This document shows positions 6,734 through 13,794 of a DNA stretch of 15,308 bases, piece by piece. This stretch comes from Scatosoma sp002474405 (GTDB lineage Bacteria; Bacillota; Clostridia; Christensenellales; Borkfalkiaceae), in contig CALAFO010000088.1 of the NCBI GenBank assembly GCA_937892545.1, forward strand, positions 1 to 15,308. Reading direction: 5' to 3'. The notes beneath the pieces were generated by a model. The model saw nothing but the letters and a program-made list of their open reading frames with translations. It was not told the origin of the DNA and made no database searches. The position numbers and the translations under genes were made by a program. Each line of letters opens with the position of its first letter. The first letter of the stretch is position 1.

Positions 6734-7563
6734 GCGCGATGTCGGTTGCTTCGGAAAACGCCTTGCGCGGCGGAGCGCGGGCGTACAAACACGTGATTTT
6801 CGACGCGGACGATACGCTGCTGCGCTACCGCGACGACGAGCGCGGCGCCTTTTCGAGGTTGTTCGCACGCCATAACGTTGCGGCGGACGACGATCTGCTT
6901 GCTTTTTCCAACGCCGTATCCGAACGGATATGGACGGAAACGGGCTTGTACGACGTGCACTCCCCCGCCATTCAGCGGGAATACCACACGCTTTACCGCG
7001 CGCACGTGGAACATGTTTTTGCGGAAATCATCGGTTATCTTGCGGCGCGGGGCTTTTTTGTGCAGGGCGCGGACGCGAAGAAGTGGCGGGACGAATTTTT
7101 AAAGGATCTGGAAACGGGCGGAAACCTTATGGACGGCGCCGTGGAAACGCTGACGGAACTCGGACGCCGCGGCTACGCCGTTTCGATTGCCACCAACGGG
7201 CTGACGGCGATACAGATCGGGCGGACGAAACCGCTTGCCGGGCTGTTCGACAATCTGTTCGTATCGGAAGCGCTTGGCGCCATCAAACCGACGGCGGAGT
7301 TTTTTAAGCGGCTGCTTGCGGGGCTCGGCGCAAAAAAGGAAGATTGCCTGTTTGTGGGCGATTCGCTTGCTTCGGACGTGGCGGGCGCGAACGGCGCGGG
7401 CATCGATTGCTGCCTTTTCGACCCCTGCGGGAAATATTCCGCGGGCGGCGGTTCGGGCGACAATGCGGGCGACAATGCGGGCGGCACAGGCGTGAAGCGA
7501 CCGTGTGGCGCGGCGCCGGATTATACGATTACAAAGCTGACGGAGCTTCTCCGCCTGCTGTAA
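6730..7563 (+). CDS. YjjG/YfnB-type HAD hydrolase (probable 5'-nucleotidase)
   Basis: A 277-residue HAD-superfamily phosphatase with all four motifs: FDADDTL with nucleophile Asp25 and Asp27 (24-30), ATN (154-156), Lys186 in AIKPT, and VGDSLASD (209-216) with Asp211 and Asp216. A helical cap lies between motifs I and II. The C-terminal pattern GDSLxSD...GAGIDxCxF...PDYTITKLTELL matches the YjjG/YfnB group of nucleoside-monophosphate phosphatases, which clear non-canonical pyrimidine nucleotides. Glycine-rich low-complexity sequence (about 238-254) is inserted before the final strand and includes a perfect 12-bp tandem duplication. The start is either GTG at 6730, overlapping the previous stop as GTGA, or ATG at 6739, which lies 12 nt after AGGA (6723-6726). 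Membership in the methyltransferase operon may be only positional. Confidence 0.88.
   Translation: MSAMSVASENALRGGARAYKHVIFDADDTLLRYRDDERGAFSRLFARHNVAADDDLLAFSNAVSERIWTETGLYDVHSPAIQREYHTLYRAHVEHVFAEIIGYLAARGFFVQGADAKKWRDEFLKDLETGGNLMDGAVETLTELGRRGYAVSIATNGLTAIQIGRTKPLAGLFDNLFVSEALGAIKPTAEFFKRLLAGLGAKKEDCLFVGDSLASDVAGANGAGIDCCLFDPCGKYSAGGGSGDNAGDNAGGTGVKRPCGAAPDYTITKLTELLRLL
7455..7478 (+). repeat. 12-bp tandem repeat inside the HAD gene
   Basis: GGGCGACAATGC occurs twice in tandem (7455-7466 and 7467-7478). It encodes a repeated G-D-N-A in a glycine-rich loop and looks like a recent slippage duplication that kept the frame. Confidence 0.85.
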
Positions 7564-7577
7564 AGGAAGTGATTTTT

Positions 7578-8750
7578 ATGGGAATGTTGCGAAAAAAATT
7601 CGTTGCGGCGGCGATTGCCGTTTTTCTGGCGGCTGCGCCCGCGGGGATTGCTTTTGCGCAAAGCGGATCGGCGGCGGAAAGCGCTGCCGCGGCTGTGGCG
7701 GAAAGCGCGGCGGAAGAGCAGCCCGGAACGGGAAAATTCGATAATCCTTTCGAACAGCCGGACGGCATGGAACCCGAGGACATCGGAGTGAAAACAGGCG
7801 ATCAGGGCGAAACGCACGGACTTAACCATAACAGCGCCGTGGCGGCGCTTTGCATCGGAGGCATTGCGGCGGTTGCGGCGGTCGCCGTGATTGTGTACGT
7901 ATCGAAAAAGCACAAAAAAGAAGAGGCGCAGAAAGCGGCTTTGCGCGAACGCAGGCAGCTGAACGCCGCCGAGGCGTTTATCGCGAAAAATCCCGTGCTG
8001 TATGCGGATATGGCGGACATGCTGCGCACGAGGAAGTGCCGCATGATTTACGCGCGCGAGGACGGCGTATTCTTCCGCGACGACGACGGGTTTTACGAAA
8101 ACGGCACGTATGTGTTTGCGGCGAAAGACGAGACCGCGGCACGGAAAATCGTTCTGCTGTTTCCCGAAGAATACGAGGGCGTGAAAAACAGCGCGTTTGT
8201 CTGCCATGGCAAAAAGCAGGCGGAATTCTGCCGTTCTTTTTTCGGGTTCGACCGCGTTACGGAGTGTTATCAGGTAACGTACACGCCGCCCGCGCCGCTG
8301 CCTTTAAAAGGCGCGCTGCGCTTTGAAAAGGCGGGCGACAAACAGCTGCGGACGATTATAGAGACGTACGACATAGAGTCGCCCGAATCGCTGAAGAAAC
8401 TGGTTGCGGCGAAAAAAATAAACGCGGCGTATGCTTCGGAACCGACGGACGGCGAAGAAAATCAGGCGGGCGTAAACGGCGGGAAAAAAGAACATTTTGT
8501 GGGGTATATCGGGCAGCACCCGGAAGGCAGCATGGGGCTTTTGCTGATTTTTCCCGAATACCGTCGGCACGGGTATGCCGAGGAGCTTGAAAGCTACCAG
8601 ATCAACGAGATCCGCGCCGAAGGACGCACCCCCTACGCGCACATTATTACGGACAATTTCAAATCGATTTCGCTGCAGAACAAACTGGGTGCGAACGTGG
8701 CGGACGACCTTGTGATATGGATGAGCCGTTCGGACAGAGAAAAAGATTGA
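7578..8750 (+). CDS. Membrane-anchored GNAT acetyltransferase (signal peptide-TM-GNAT)
   Basis: A 390-residue protein with unusual architecture. Residues 1-27 form a signal peptide (MGMLRKK, hydrophobic core, AFA end). Residues 28-85 are an Ala/Glu/Gly-rich linker. Residues 86-108 are a transmembrane helix followed by basic KKHKK. The remainder resembles a GNAT acetyltransferase: YQVTY (231-235), VGYIGQHPEGSMGLLLIFPE (308-327), the acetyl-CoA loop motif PEYRRHGYAEE (326-336) and the SISLQNKLG helix (363-371). Relatives I recall are soluble. Positive-inside reasoning puts the linker outside and the GNAT domain in the cytoplasm, where acetyl-CoA is available. The acceptor is unknown. The start is set by AAAGGAAG (7563-7570) before ATG 7578; the in-frame sequence further upstream lies within the HAD gene and is not used. 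The loop has RRHGYA where RRxGxG/A is usual, which is within family variation. Confidence 0.85.
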   Translation: MGMLRKKFVAAAIAVFLAAAPAGIAFAQSGSAAESAAAAVAESAAEEQPGTGKFDNPFEQPDGMEPEDIGVKTGDQGETHGLNHNSAVAALCIGGIAAVAAVAVIVYVSKKHKKEEAQKAALRERRQLNAAEAFIAKNPVLYADMADMLRTRKCRMIYAREDGVFFRDDDGFYENGTYVFAAKDETAARKIVLLFPEEYEGVKNSAFVCHGKKQAEFCRSFFGFDRVTECYQVTYTPPAPLPLKGALRFEKAGDKQLRTIIETYDIESPESLKKLVAAKKINAAYASEPTDGEENQAGVNGGKKEHFVGYIGQHPEGSMGLLLIFPEYRRHGYAEELESYQINEIRAEGRTPYAHIITDNFKSISLQNKLGANVADDLVIWMSRSDREKD

Positions 8751-8790
8751 AAAATTTTTTGTTCCGCACGGATTTTCCCCTTTCAAACCG

Positions 8791-8820
8791 TTGACGGCGC
8801 GGCGGCGCGCGTGCTATAAT
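8791..8820 (+). promoter_or_regulatory. Promoter of the nitroreductase gene
   Basis: TTGACG (8791-8796), an 18-bp GC-rich spacer and a perfect TATAAT (8815-8820). It implies a leader of about 97 nt before the nitroreductase ATG. Confidence 0.8.
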
Positions 8821-8866
8821 AAACATACAAAATCGGTATGGATTTTTCTGAGTGCATCTCATTTTT

Positions 8867-8907
8867 CGCCATACGCCCCTCTTTTTGCGGGCGTGCGGCG
8901 ATTTTTT
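8867..8907 (+). terminator. Terminator-like hairpin in the nitroreductase leader
   Basis: CGCCATACGCCC (8867-8878) pairs with GGGCGTGCGGCG (8889-8900) over 12 positions, with one A-C mismatch and one G-T pair, around a 10-nt loop. ATTTTTTC follows, then the Shine-Dalgarno at 8911-8915. It lies downstream of the gene's own promoter, so it may act as an attenuator as well as ending read-through from the GNAT gene. A possible competing pairing joins GTATGG (8836-8841) to CCATAC (8869-8874). Confidence 0.65.
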
Positions 8908-8923
8908 CAAGGAGGTCTTTTTT

Positions 8924-9445
8924 ATGACGAACGAAGTATTGGAAACGATTAAAAAACGCAGAAGCGTGCGGGCGTACAAGCCCGACGCCGTGCCGCAGGA
9001 GCTGCTGGACGCCGTTCTGGAAGCGGGTACGTACGCGCCGACCGGGCGCGGGCAGCAGTCCCCCGTGATTATTGCGGTGAGCGCGGCGGAATACCGCAAA
9101 AAAATCGCGGAACTGAACGCCGCGGTGATGGGAAGAGACGGCGACCCGTATTACGGCGCGCCGACGGTGATTCTGGTGTTGACGGACAAAGACGCGGCTA
9201 CGGGCATCGAGGACGCGAGCTGCGTGCTGGAAAATATGATGCTTGCCGCCGCTTCGCTGGGGCTGGGAACGGTGTGGGTGCACCGCGAACGCGAAATTTT
9301 CGAAAGCGAAGCGGGCAAAAAACTACTTGCCGAATGGGGCGTGAAAGGCAATCTGCGGGGCGTGGGGAGCATTGCGATAGGCTATGCCGCCGCCCCCGCA
9401 AACAAAGCCGCGGCAAGAAAAGTCGACTATATTTATAAAGTTTAG
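8924..9445 (+). CDS. Nitroreductase-family FMN oxidoreductase
   Basis: A 173-residue nitroreductase-fold protein that would bind FMN as a dimer and use NAD(P)H to reduce nitro compounds, quinones or related substrates. Visible family motifs: RRSVRAY (12-18) contacting FMN phosphate, YAPTGRGQQ (37-45), NMMLAAASLGLGTVWV (104-119) and the SIAIGYA strand (149-155). It is at the short end of the family, which suits the small clostridial enzymes. The start is chosen because AAGGAGG (8909-8915) lies 8 nt before ATG 8924; an in-frame extension back to 8852 would run through the leader hairpin. It has its own promoter (8791-8820) with a terminator-like structure in the leader, so transcription attenuation is possible. 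The membrane protein gene follows after 23 bp. The physiological substrate is unknown. Confidence 0.93.
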   Translation: MTNEVLETIKKRRSVRAYKPDAVPQELLDAVLEAGTYAPTGRGQQSPVIIAVSAAEYRKKIAELNAAVMGRDGDPYYGAPTVILVLTDKDAATGIEDASCVLENMMLAAASLGLGTVWVHREREIFESEAGKKLLAEWGVKGNLRGVGSIAIGYAAAPANKAAARKVDYIYKV

Positions 9446-9468
9446 CCCTCCGACGGCACGGTGTACCG

Positions 9469-10230
9469 ATGAAAAAAATTAAAATTTCAAGCGAAATCAC
9501 TTACTTTCTGGCAATCGCTTTATTGTCGCTTGCCGTGGCAATTCTCTCCGCGGCGAACTTCGGTATTTCGATGATTGTTGCGCCCGCGTATCTGTTAAGC
9601 CTGAAAACAGGCGTTTTCAGCTTCGGACAGGCGGAATACGTGATTCAGGCGGGGCTGTTTATCGTGCTTTGCCTTGTTTTGCGGCGCTTTAAACTTGTGT
9701 ATCTTTCCTCGTTTATCACCTGCCTTGTGTACGGTGCGGCGCTGGATTTGTGGCGGCTTATCCCCTGTTTCAACCCCGCCGTAACCGCACCCGGAAGCAT
9801 GGCGATGCCGCTCCGCGTTGCGATGTATATCGCGGGCGTGCTTTTAACCTCTTTTTCGGTGGCGCTGTTTTTCAAAAGCTATCTGTACCCGCAGGTGTAC
9901 GATTTTTTCGTGAAAGCCGTTTCCGCGCGGTATAAAGTAAAGCTTTCCGTGATGAAAACGAGCGTGGATTTATCGTTGCTTGCGGCAAGCGTGATTATGT
10001 CGCTTTGTTTCTTTAAAAAATTCGTCGGCATCGGGTGGGGAACGCTGATTATGGCGCCGATTAACGGCACGCTGATCGGCTGGTTTTCGCGTTTACTGGA
10101 TAAAACGTGCGATTTTCCGCCGCTGTTTCAAAAATTCGCCGCGCTGTTTACGCTGGAAGAAAGCCCCTCTCCGGCGACTTCCGTAGCCGCGGAGATTGCG
10201 GACGTTTCCGCGGAACACGACGAGAATTAA
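9469..10230 (+). CDS. YczE/YitT-like (DUF6198-type) integral membrane protein
   Basis: A 253-residue polytopic membrane protein with about six or seven hydrophobic helices (near 11-29, 32-44, 56-71, 77-95, 116-136, 165-183 and 187-207). The C-terminal tail is hydrophilic and acidic (230-253). The sequence GIGWGTLIMAPINGTLIGWFSRLLDK (starting at 187) is the hallmark I associate with the YczE/YyaS/YitT-like and DUF6198 proteins, whose transport or sensory role is not established. Charged loops such as RRFK (72-75) and the SARYKVK segment (152-158) suggest cytoplasmic faces. It begins 23 bp after the nitroreductase stop and has no recognisable Shine-Dalgarno, so translation may depend on the upstream gene. 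Transcription ends at the strong hairpin at 10249-10287. The family assignment rests on memory of the motif. Confidence 0.8.
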   Translation: MKKIKISSEITYFLAIALLSLAVAILSAANFGISMIVAPAYLLSLKTGVFSFGQAEYVIQAGLFIVLCLVLRRFKLVYLSSFITCLVYGAALDLWRLIPCFNPAVTAPGSMAMPLRVAMYIAGVLLTSFSVALFFKSYLYPQVYDFFVKAVSARYKVKLSVMKTSVDLSLLAASVIMSLCFFKKFVGIGWGTLIMAPINGTLIGWFSRLLDKTCDFPPLFQKFAALFTLEESPSPATSVAAEIADVSAEHDEN

Positions 10231-10248
10231 CGCCGATATTCTTTTTAA

Positions 10249-10287
10249 AAAAGATTTCCCGCACGTAAACCGTGCGGGAAATCTTTT
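10249..10287. terminator. Strong bidirectional intrinsic terminator
   Basis: AAAAGATTTCCCGCACG pairs perfectly with CGTGCGGGAAATCTTTT (17 bp) around the loop TAAAC, with A/T runs on both sides. It serves the plus-strand membrane protein gene and the convergent glyQS. Confidence 0.93.
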
Positions 10288-10313
10288 ATCCTGATATATT
10301 CGTTTTGTTTTGG

Positions 10314-11714
10314 TTAAAATTCCAGTTTGCCTTCGATATAAGCGATGGCTTCGTCTACGGAAACGCGGATTTGTTCCATCGTATCGCGGTCGCGCACGGT
10401 AACGGTGCCGTCCTCAACCGTCTGGAAATCTACGGTTACGCAGTACGGCGTGCCGATTTCGTCCTGACGGCGGTAACGTTTGCCGATGGAGCCCGTGAGA
10501 TCGTACGTGGCGGAGAATTTTTTGCGCATTTTCGCGTAGATTTCGTCCGCTTTATCCGCCAGACCTTTCTGCAGCGGCAGCACGGCGCATTTGTACGGCG
10601 CAAGCGCGGGATGCAGGTGCAATACCACGCGGACGTCGTTCTTTTCTTTATCCACCACTTCCTCGTCGTAAGCGTCCGTCAAAAACGCCAGCACGACGCG
10701 GTCTGCCCCCAGCGACGGCTCGATAACGTACGGCACGTATCTTTCGTTCGTTACGGGATCGGTGTAATCGAGCGGTTTGCCGCTCTCTTTGGCGTGCTGC
10801 GTAAGATCGTAATCGGTTCTGTCCGCAATGCCCCACAGTTCGCCGCGACCGAACGCGAAATCGTATTCGAAATCGGTGGTTGCCTTGGAATAGAAGCACA
10901 GTTCTTCGGGCGAATGATCGCGAAGGTGCAGGTGTTCCTCGTTCATGCCGAGGGAAAGCAGCCAGTTTTTGCAGAAATCTTTCCAATAGCCGAACCATTC
11001 GAGATCGGTGCCGGGTTTGCAGAAAAATTCAAGTTCCATCTGTTCGAATTCGCGAAGGCGGAAGGTGAAGTTTCCGGGCGTGATTTCGTTGCGGAACGAT
11101 TTGCCCACCTGACCGATGCCGAACGGAACGCGCATGCGCGTGGAACGCTGCACGTTTTCGAAATTCACGAAAATGCCCTGCGCCGTTTCCGGGCGGAGAT
11201 AGATGGTATTCGTGGTATCTTCCGTAACGCCCTGAAACGTTTTGAACATCAGATTGAATTTGCGGATGGGCGTGAAATCGGATTTGCCGCAGACGGGGCA
11301 GGGAATTTTATGCTCCGATACGAACGCCTGCAACTCGTCGGAATCCATGCTTTCCACCGAAATATTCAGCTTATGCTTTTCGGCGTATTTTTCCACGAGA
11401 TCATCGGCACGGTGGCGCGATTTGCAGTTTTTGCAGTCCATCAGCGGATCGGAAAAGCCGCTTAAATGCCCGGAAGCTTTCCAGACGCGGGGATTCATTA
11501 AAATGGCGCAGTCCACGCCCGTATTGTACGGATTTTCCTGCACGAATTTTTTCCACCACGCCTTTTTTACGTTGTTTTTCAGCTCTACGCCCAAAGGACC
11601 GTAGTCCCACGAATTCGCAAGCCCCCCGTAAATTTCGCTGCCGGGAAAAATAAACCCTCTGTTTTTGCAAAGCGACACCAACTTATCCATCGTTACCGCA
11701 CGTTTTTCGCTCAT
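10314..11714 (-). CDS. glyQS: Glycyl-tRNA synthetase, dimeric alpha2 type
   Basis: A 466-residue class II aminoacyl-tRNA synthetase that charges tRNA-Gly. It is the single-chain alpha2 form, not the alpha2beta2 GlyQ/GlyS enzyme. Seen in order: the N-terminal signature GSEIYGGLANSWDYGPLG (25-42), paired cysteines C94/C97 and C139/C142 likely holding zinc within the insertion, motif 2 at FRNE (207-210), motif 3 with IEPSLGADR (331-339) and the C-terminal anticodon-binding domain (about 367-466). The length is normal and no key motif is missing. AGGAGA (complement of 11725-11730) lies 10 nt before the ATG. The promoter is a perfect consensus (11780-11808) and the leader of about 58 nt is too short for a T-box, so tRNA-sensing attenuation seems absent. 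Divergent from glnS across a shared control region. Confidence 0.97.
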   Translation of the reverse strand: MSEKRAVTMDKLVSLCKNRGFIFPGSEIYGGLANSWDYGPLGVELKNNVKKAWWKKFVQENPYNTGVDCAILMNPRVWKASGHLSGFSDPLMDCKNCKSRHRADDLVEKYAEKHKLNISVESMDSDELQAFVSEHKIPCPVCGKSDFTPIRKFNLMFKTFQGVTEDTTNTIYLRPETAQGIFVNFENVQRSTRMRVPFGIGQVGKSFRNEITPGNFTFRLREFEQMELEFFCKPGTDLEWFGYWKDFCKNWLLSLGMNEEHLHLRDHSPEELCFYSKATTDFEYDFAFGRGELWGIADRTDYDLTQHAKESGKPLDYTDPVTNERYVPYVIEPSLGADRVVLAFLTDAYDEEVVDKEKNDVRVVLHLHPALAPYKCAVLPLQKGLADKADEIYAKMRKKFSATYDLTGSIGKRYRRQDEIGTPYCVTVDFQTVEDGTVTVRDRDTMEQIRVSVDEAIAYIEGKLEF

Positions 11715-11779
11715 AACACCGTAATCTCCTGAAATTTCAACGATTTTTTCCGTTTTGTTTTACACAAAGCTTTTTGTAT

Positions 11780-11808
11780 ATTATACCCTTTTTCGCACGT
11801 GATGTCAA
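11780..11808 (-). promoter_or_regulatory. Consensus sigma-A promoter of glyQS
   Basis: On the minus strand TTGACA (11803-11808), a 17-bp spacer and TATAAT (11780-11785). Both hexamers are perfect, as expected for a highly expressed housekeeping gene. Confidence 0.88.
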
Positions 11809-11840
11809 TAACATTTACTCGGTTTGAACATAAAAATTTG

Positions 11841-11890
11841 CCCCGGAAAAAACGGGTAGGAAGGAGGGCGGTAAAAGCGGAAATCCGGGG
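11841..11890. repeat. Inverted repeat with G-rich loop in the glyQS-glnS spacer
   Basis: CCCCGGA (11841-11847) and TCCGGGG (11884-11890) are exact complements. The 36-nt interval contains GGG, GG, GG, GGG and GG runs (11854-11871) that could also form a two-tier quadruplex. This is part of the 354-bp stretch without a gene (11715-12068). Function unknown. Confidence 0.45.
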
Positions 11891-11932
11891 AAAAAACGAT
11901 TTCGCGGAAAATTCTTTAAAAAACCCGTAAAA

Positions 11933-11971
11933 ATGCGAAAAAAGCCGAAAAAAATTTTTCGTTTATCGCAT
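11933..11971. repeat. Nested palindrome upstream of the glnS promoter
   Basis: ATGCGA (11933-11938) and TCGCAT (11966-11971) enclose a second symmetric element, CGAAAA/TTTTCG (about 11946-11961). It ends about 30 bp upstream of the glnS -10 box, so it may be an operator or a curved UP-like A/T element. It is probably not a terminator, because no T-run follows it. Confidence 0.45.
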
Positions 11972-11998
11972 AATCTTATTTCATTTTTCTTTGAAAAG

Positions 11999-12007
11999 TG
12001 GTATAAT
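11999..12007 (+). promoter_or_regulatory. Extended -10 promoter of glnS
   Basis: TGGTATAAT (11999-12007) is a perfect extended -10. No good -35 lies 17 bp upstream (TTTCAT at best). The A/T-rich palindromic DNA further upstream could supply an UP element. The leader is about 55 nt. Confidence 0.72.
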
Positions 12008-12068
12008 AATTGTGTACGGGGAAAATGGACGGGAGAAAAGAAAAATTAAAACGCAAAGGCGAAAGATT

Positions 12069-13709
12069 ATGGCAGAAATTTTACAGAACCCTACGAACTT
12101 CATCGAACAGATTATCAACGAGGACATCGAAAGCGGCAAAGTGAAAGAAATTCAGACGCGCTTTCCGCCCGAACCCAACGGTTATTTGCACATCGGGCAC
12201 GTAAAAAGCATGCTGGTGAACTTCGGAACGGCGAAAAAATACGGCGGCAAGTGCAACCTCTTCTTCGACGATACCAACCCTTCGAAAGAAAAAACGGAAT
12301 TCGTGGAAGCGATTAAACGCGACATCCGCTGGCTGGGGTACGACTGGGCGAAAGAAGTGTACGCTTCCGACTTTTTCGATACCATTTACGCCTATGCCGA
12401 ACGCCTGATTACCGAGGGCAAGGCGTTTGTGGACGACCTTTCGCCCGAAGAAATTTCCGCTACCCGCGGCACGCTGACCGAGCCCGGAAAAGAAAGCCCC
12501 TATAAAACGCGTTCCGCGGAAGAAAACCTGAAACTGTTCCGCGAAATGCGCGACGGAAAATATGCGGACGGCGAAAAATGTCTGCGCGCGAAAATCGATA
12601 TGGCTTCGCCCAACATGAACCTGCGCGACCCTGTTATCTACCGTATTCTGCACTGCGCGCATCACCGCACGGGCGACAAATGGTGCATCTACCCGATGTA
12701 CGACTACGCGCACCCCATCTGCGATTATCTGCAGGGCGTAACGCACTCCCTGTGCACGCTTGAATTCGAAGATCACCGCCCTTTATACGACTGGGTGGGC
12801 ATACAGCTGGGCTTCAACCCGAAGCCGCGGCAGATTGAATTCGCGCGGCTGAACATCACGAACACGGTGATGAGCAAGCGCTATCTGAAAAAGCTTGTGG
12901 AAGAACATTTCGTGCACGGCTGGGACGACCCGCGCATGCCGACGATCGCCGGACTGAGAAACCGCGGAATTCCCCCGCAGGCGCTGCTGGATTTCTGCGA
13001 AAAGGCGGGCATCGTAAAAGCGAATTCCGTATGCGAAGCGGGATATCTGGAAGCGTGCATCCGCGATGATCTGAACGAGAACGCCGAACGCGCGATGGCG
13101 GTTCTGAATCCGCTGAAAGTGGTGTTGACGAACTACGAAGGCGAAGAGATGCTGGATACGCCCCGCCACCCCCTGAAAGAAGAACTGGGGACGAGAAAAG
13201 TGGCGTTTTCGAAAGAAATCTACATTGACGGAAGCGATTTCGCGTTGGTTCCCCCGCCGAAATATCAGCGGCTGAAACCGGACGGGTATGTGCGGCTGAA
13301 AAACGCGTATATCATTCACTGCGACGAAGTGATTAAAAACGAAGCGGGAGAAGTTACCGAGCTGCATTGTTCGTACATTCCCGAAAGCCGCTCTTCGCAC
13401 GATACGAGCGGCATTAAAGTGAAAGGCACCATACAGTGGGTGGACGGAAAAACGGGCGCGGACGCGGAAATCCGCCGCTACGGGTATCTTCTGAAAGACG
13501 CCGAATACGCCGGGCAGGATTTTTCGGAACGCATGAACGAAAAGAGCGAGACGATTTGCCGCGGCAAAGCCGAGCCCTATCTTGCCGAAAGCGAAAACGA
13601 CAAAGCGTTCCAGCTGATGCGCGTGGGATACTTTAAAAAATGCACGGACGAAAACGGAAAGCTTGTGCTTTCGGAAATCGTTTCTCTGAAAGATAATTTC
13701 AATAAATAA
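12069..13709 (+). CDS. glnS: Glutaminyl-tRNA synthetase
   Basis: A 546-residue class Ic synthetase that joins glutamine to tRNA-Gln. Motifs: TRFPPEPNGYLHIGHVKS with HIGH (41-44) and the KMSKS loop in the glutaminyl form VMSKR (267-271). FDDTNP (66-71), KIDMASPNMNLRDPV (175-189) and YDYAHPICDY (211-220) also mark GlnRS over GluRS. The C-terminal beta-barrel anticodon-binding region (about 340-546) is complete, without an extra C-terminal YqeY domain. ATG 12069 is chosen because the promoter -10 is at 12002-12007, so the in-frame upstream extension cannot be in the mRNA; the Shine-Dalgarno AAAGG (12055-12059) is weak. Many Firmicutes lack GlnRS and use GatCAB amidation instead, so its presence is informative about lineage. 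The CvpA-like gene follows 85 bp later with no terminator seen between. Confidence 0.97.
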   Translation: MAEILQNPTNFIEQIINEDIESGKVKEIQTRFPPEPNGYLHIGHVKSMLVNFGTAKKYGGKCNLFFDDTNPSKEKTEFVEAIKRDIRWLGYDWAKEVYASDFFDTIYAYAERLITEGKAFVDDLSPEEISATRGTLTEPGKESPYKTRSAEENLKLFREMRDGKYADGEKCLRAKIDMASPNMNLRDPVIYRILHCAHHRTGDKWCIYPMYDYAHPICDYLQGVTHSLCTLEFEDHRPLYDWVGIQLGFNPKPRQIEFARLNITNTVMSKRYLKKLVEEHFVHGWDDPRMPTIAGLRNRGIPPQALLDFCEKAGIVKANSVCEAGYLEACIRDDLNENAERAMAVLNPLKVVLTNYEGEEMLDTPRHPLKEELGTRKVAFSKEIYIDGSDFALVPPPKYQRLKPDGYVRLKNAYIIHCDEVIKNEAGEVTELHCSYIPESRSSHDTSGIKVKGTIQWVDGKTGADAEIRRYGYLLKDAEYAGQDFSERMNEKSETICRGKAEPYLAESENDKAFQLMRVGYFKKCTDENGKLVLSEIVSLKDNFNK

Positions 13710-13794
13710 TTTTGCCGCGGATACGGGGCAGCCGACCGGAAGGCGGTGAGCTATAGCGGAACGATAAGCGCCGTAAAGCGCGGGGAGGCGGACG

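Noticed and set aside
7344..7577. In-frame N-terminal extension of the GNAT gene
   Set aside because: It lies inside the HAD coding region in another frame; the good Shine-Dalgarno and signal peptide place the start at 7578.
3872..8750. A four-gene defence island (methylase, acidic protein, nucleotidase, membrane GNAT)
   Set aside because: The nucleotidase and GNAT carry no defence hallmarks and no nuclease or mobile-element gene is seen; proximity alone is not enough to claim a system.
12025..12141. Out-of-frame upstream ORF overlapping the glnS start (ATG 12025, preceded by GGGGAA)
   Set aside because: Its composition is lysine/arginine-rich read-through of the leader and the glnS frame, with no sign of selection; more likely chance than a leader peptide.
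13710..13794. GC-rich 85-bp spacer between glnS and the CvpA-like gene considered as a riboswitch
   Set aside because: Only short 4-bp pairings and no match to a known riboswitch core; it looks like an ordinary spacer with a ribosome site.
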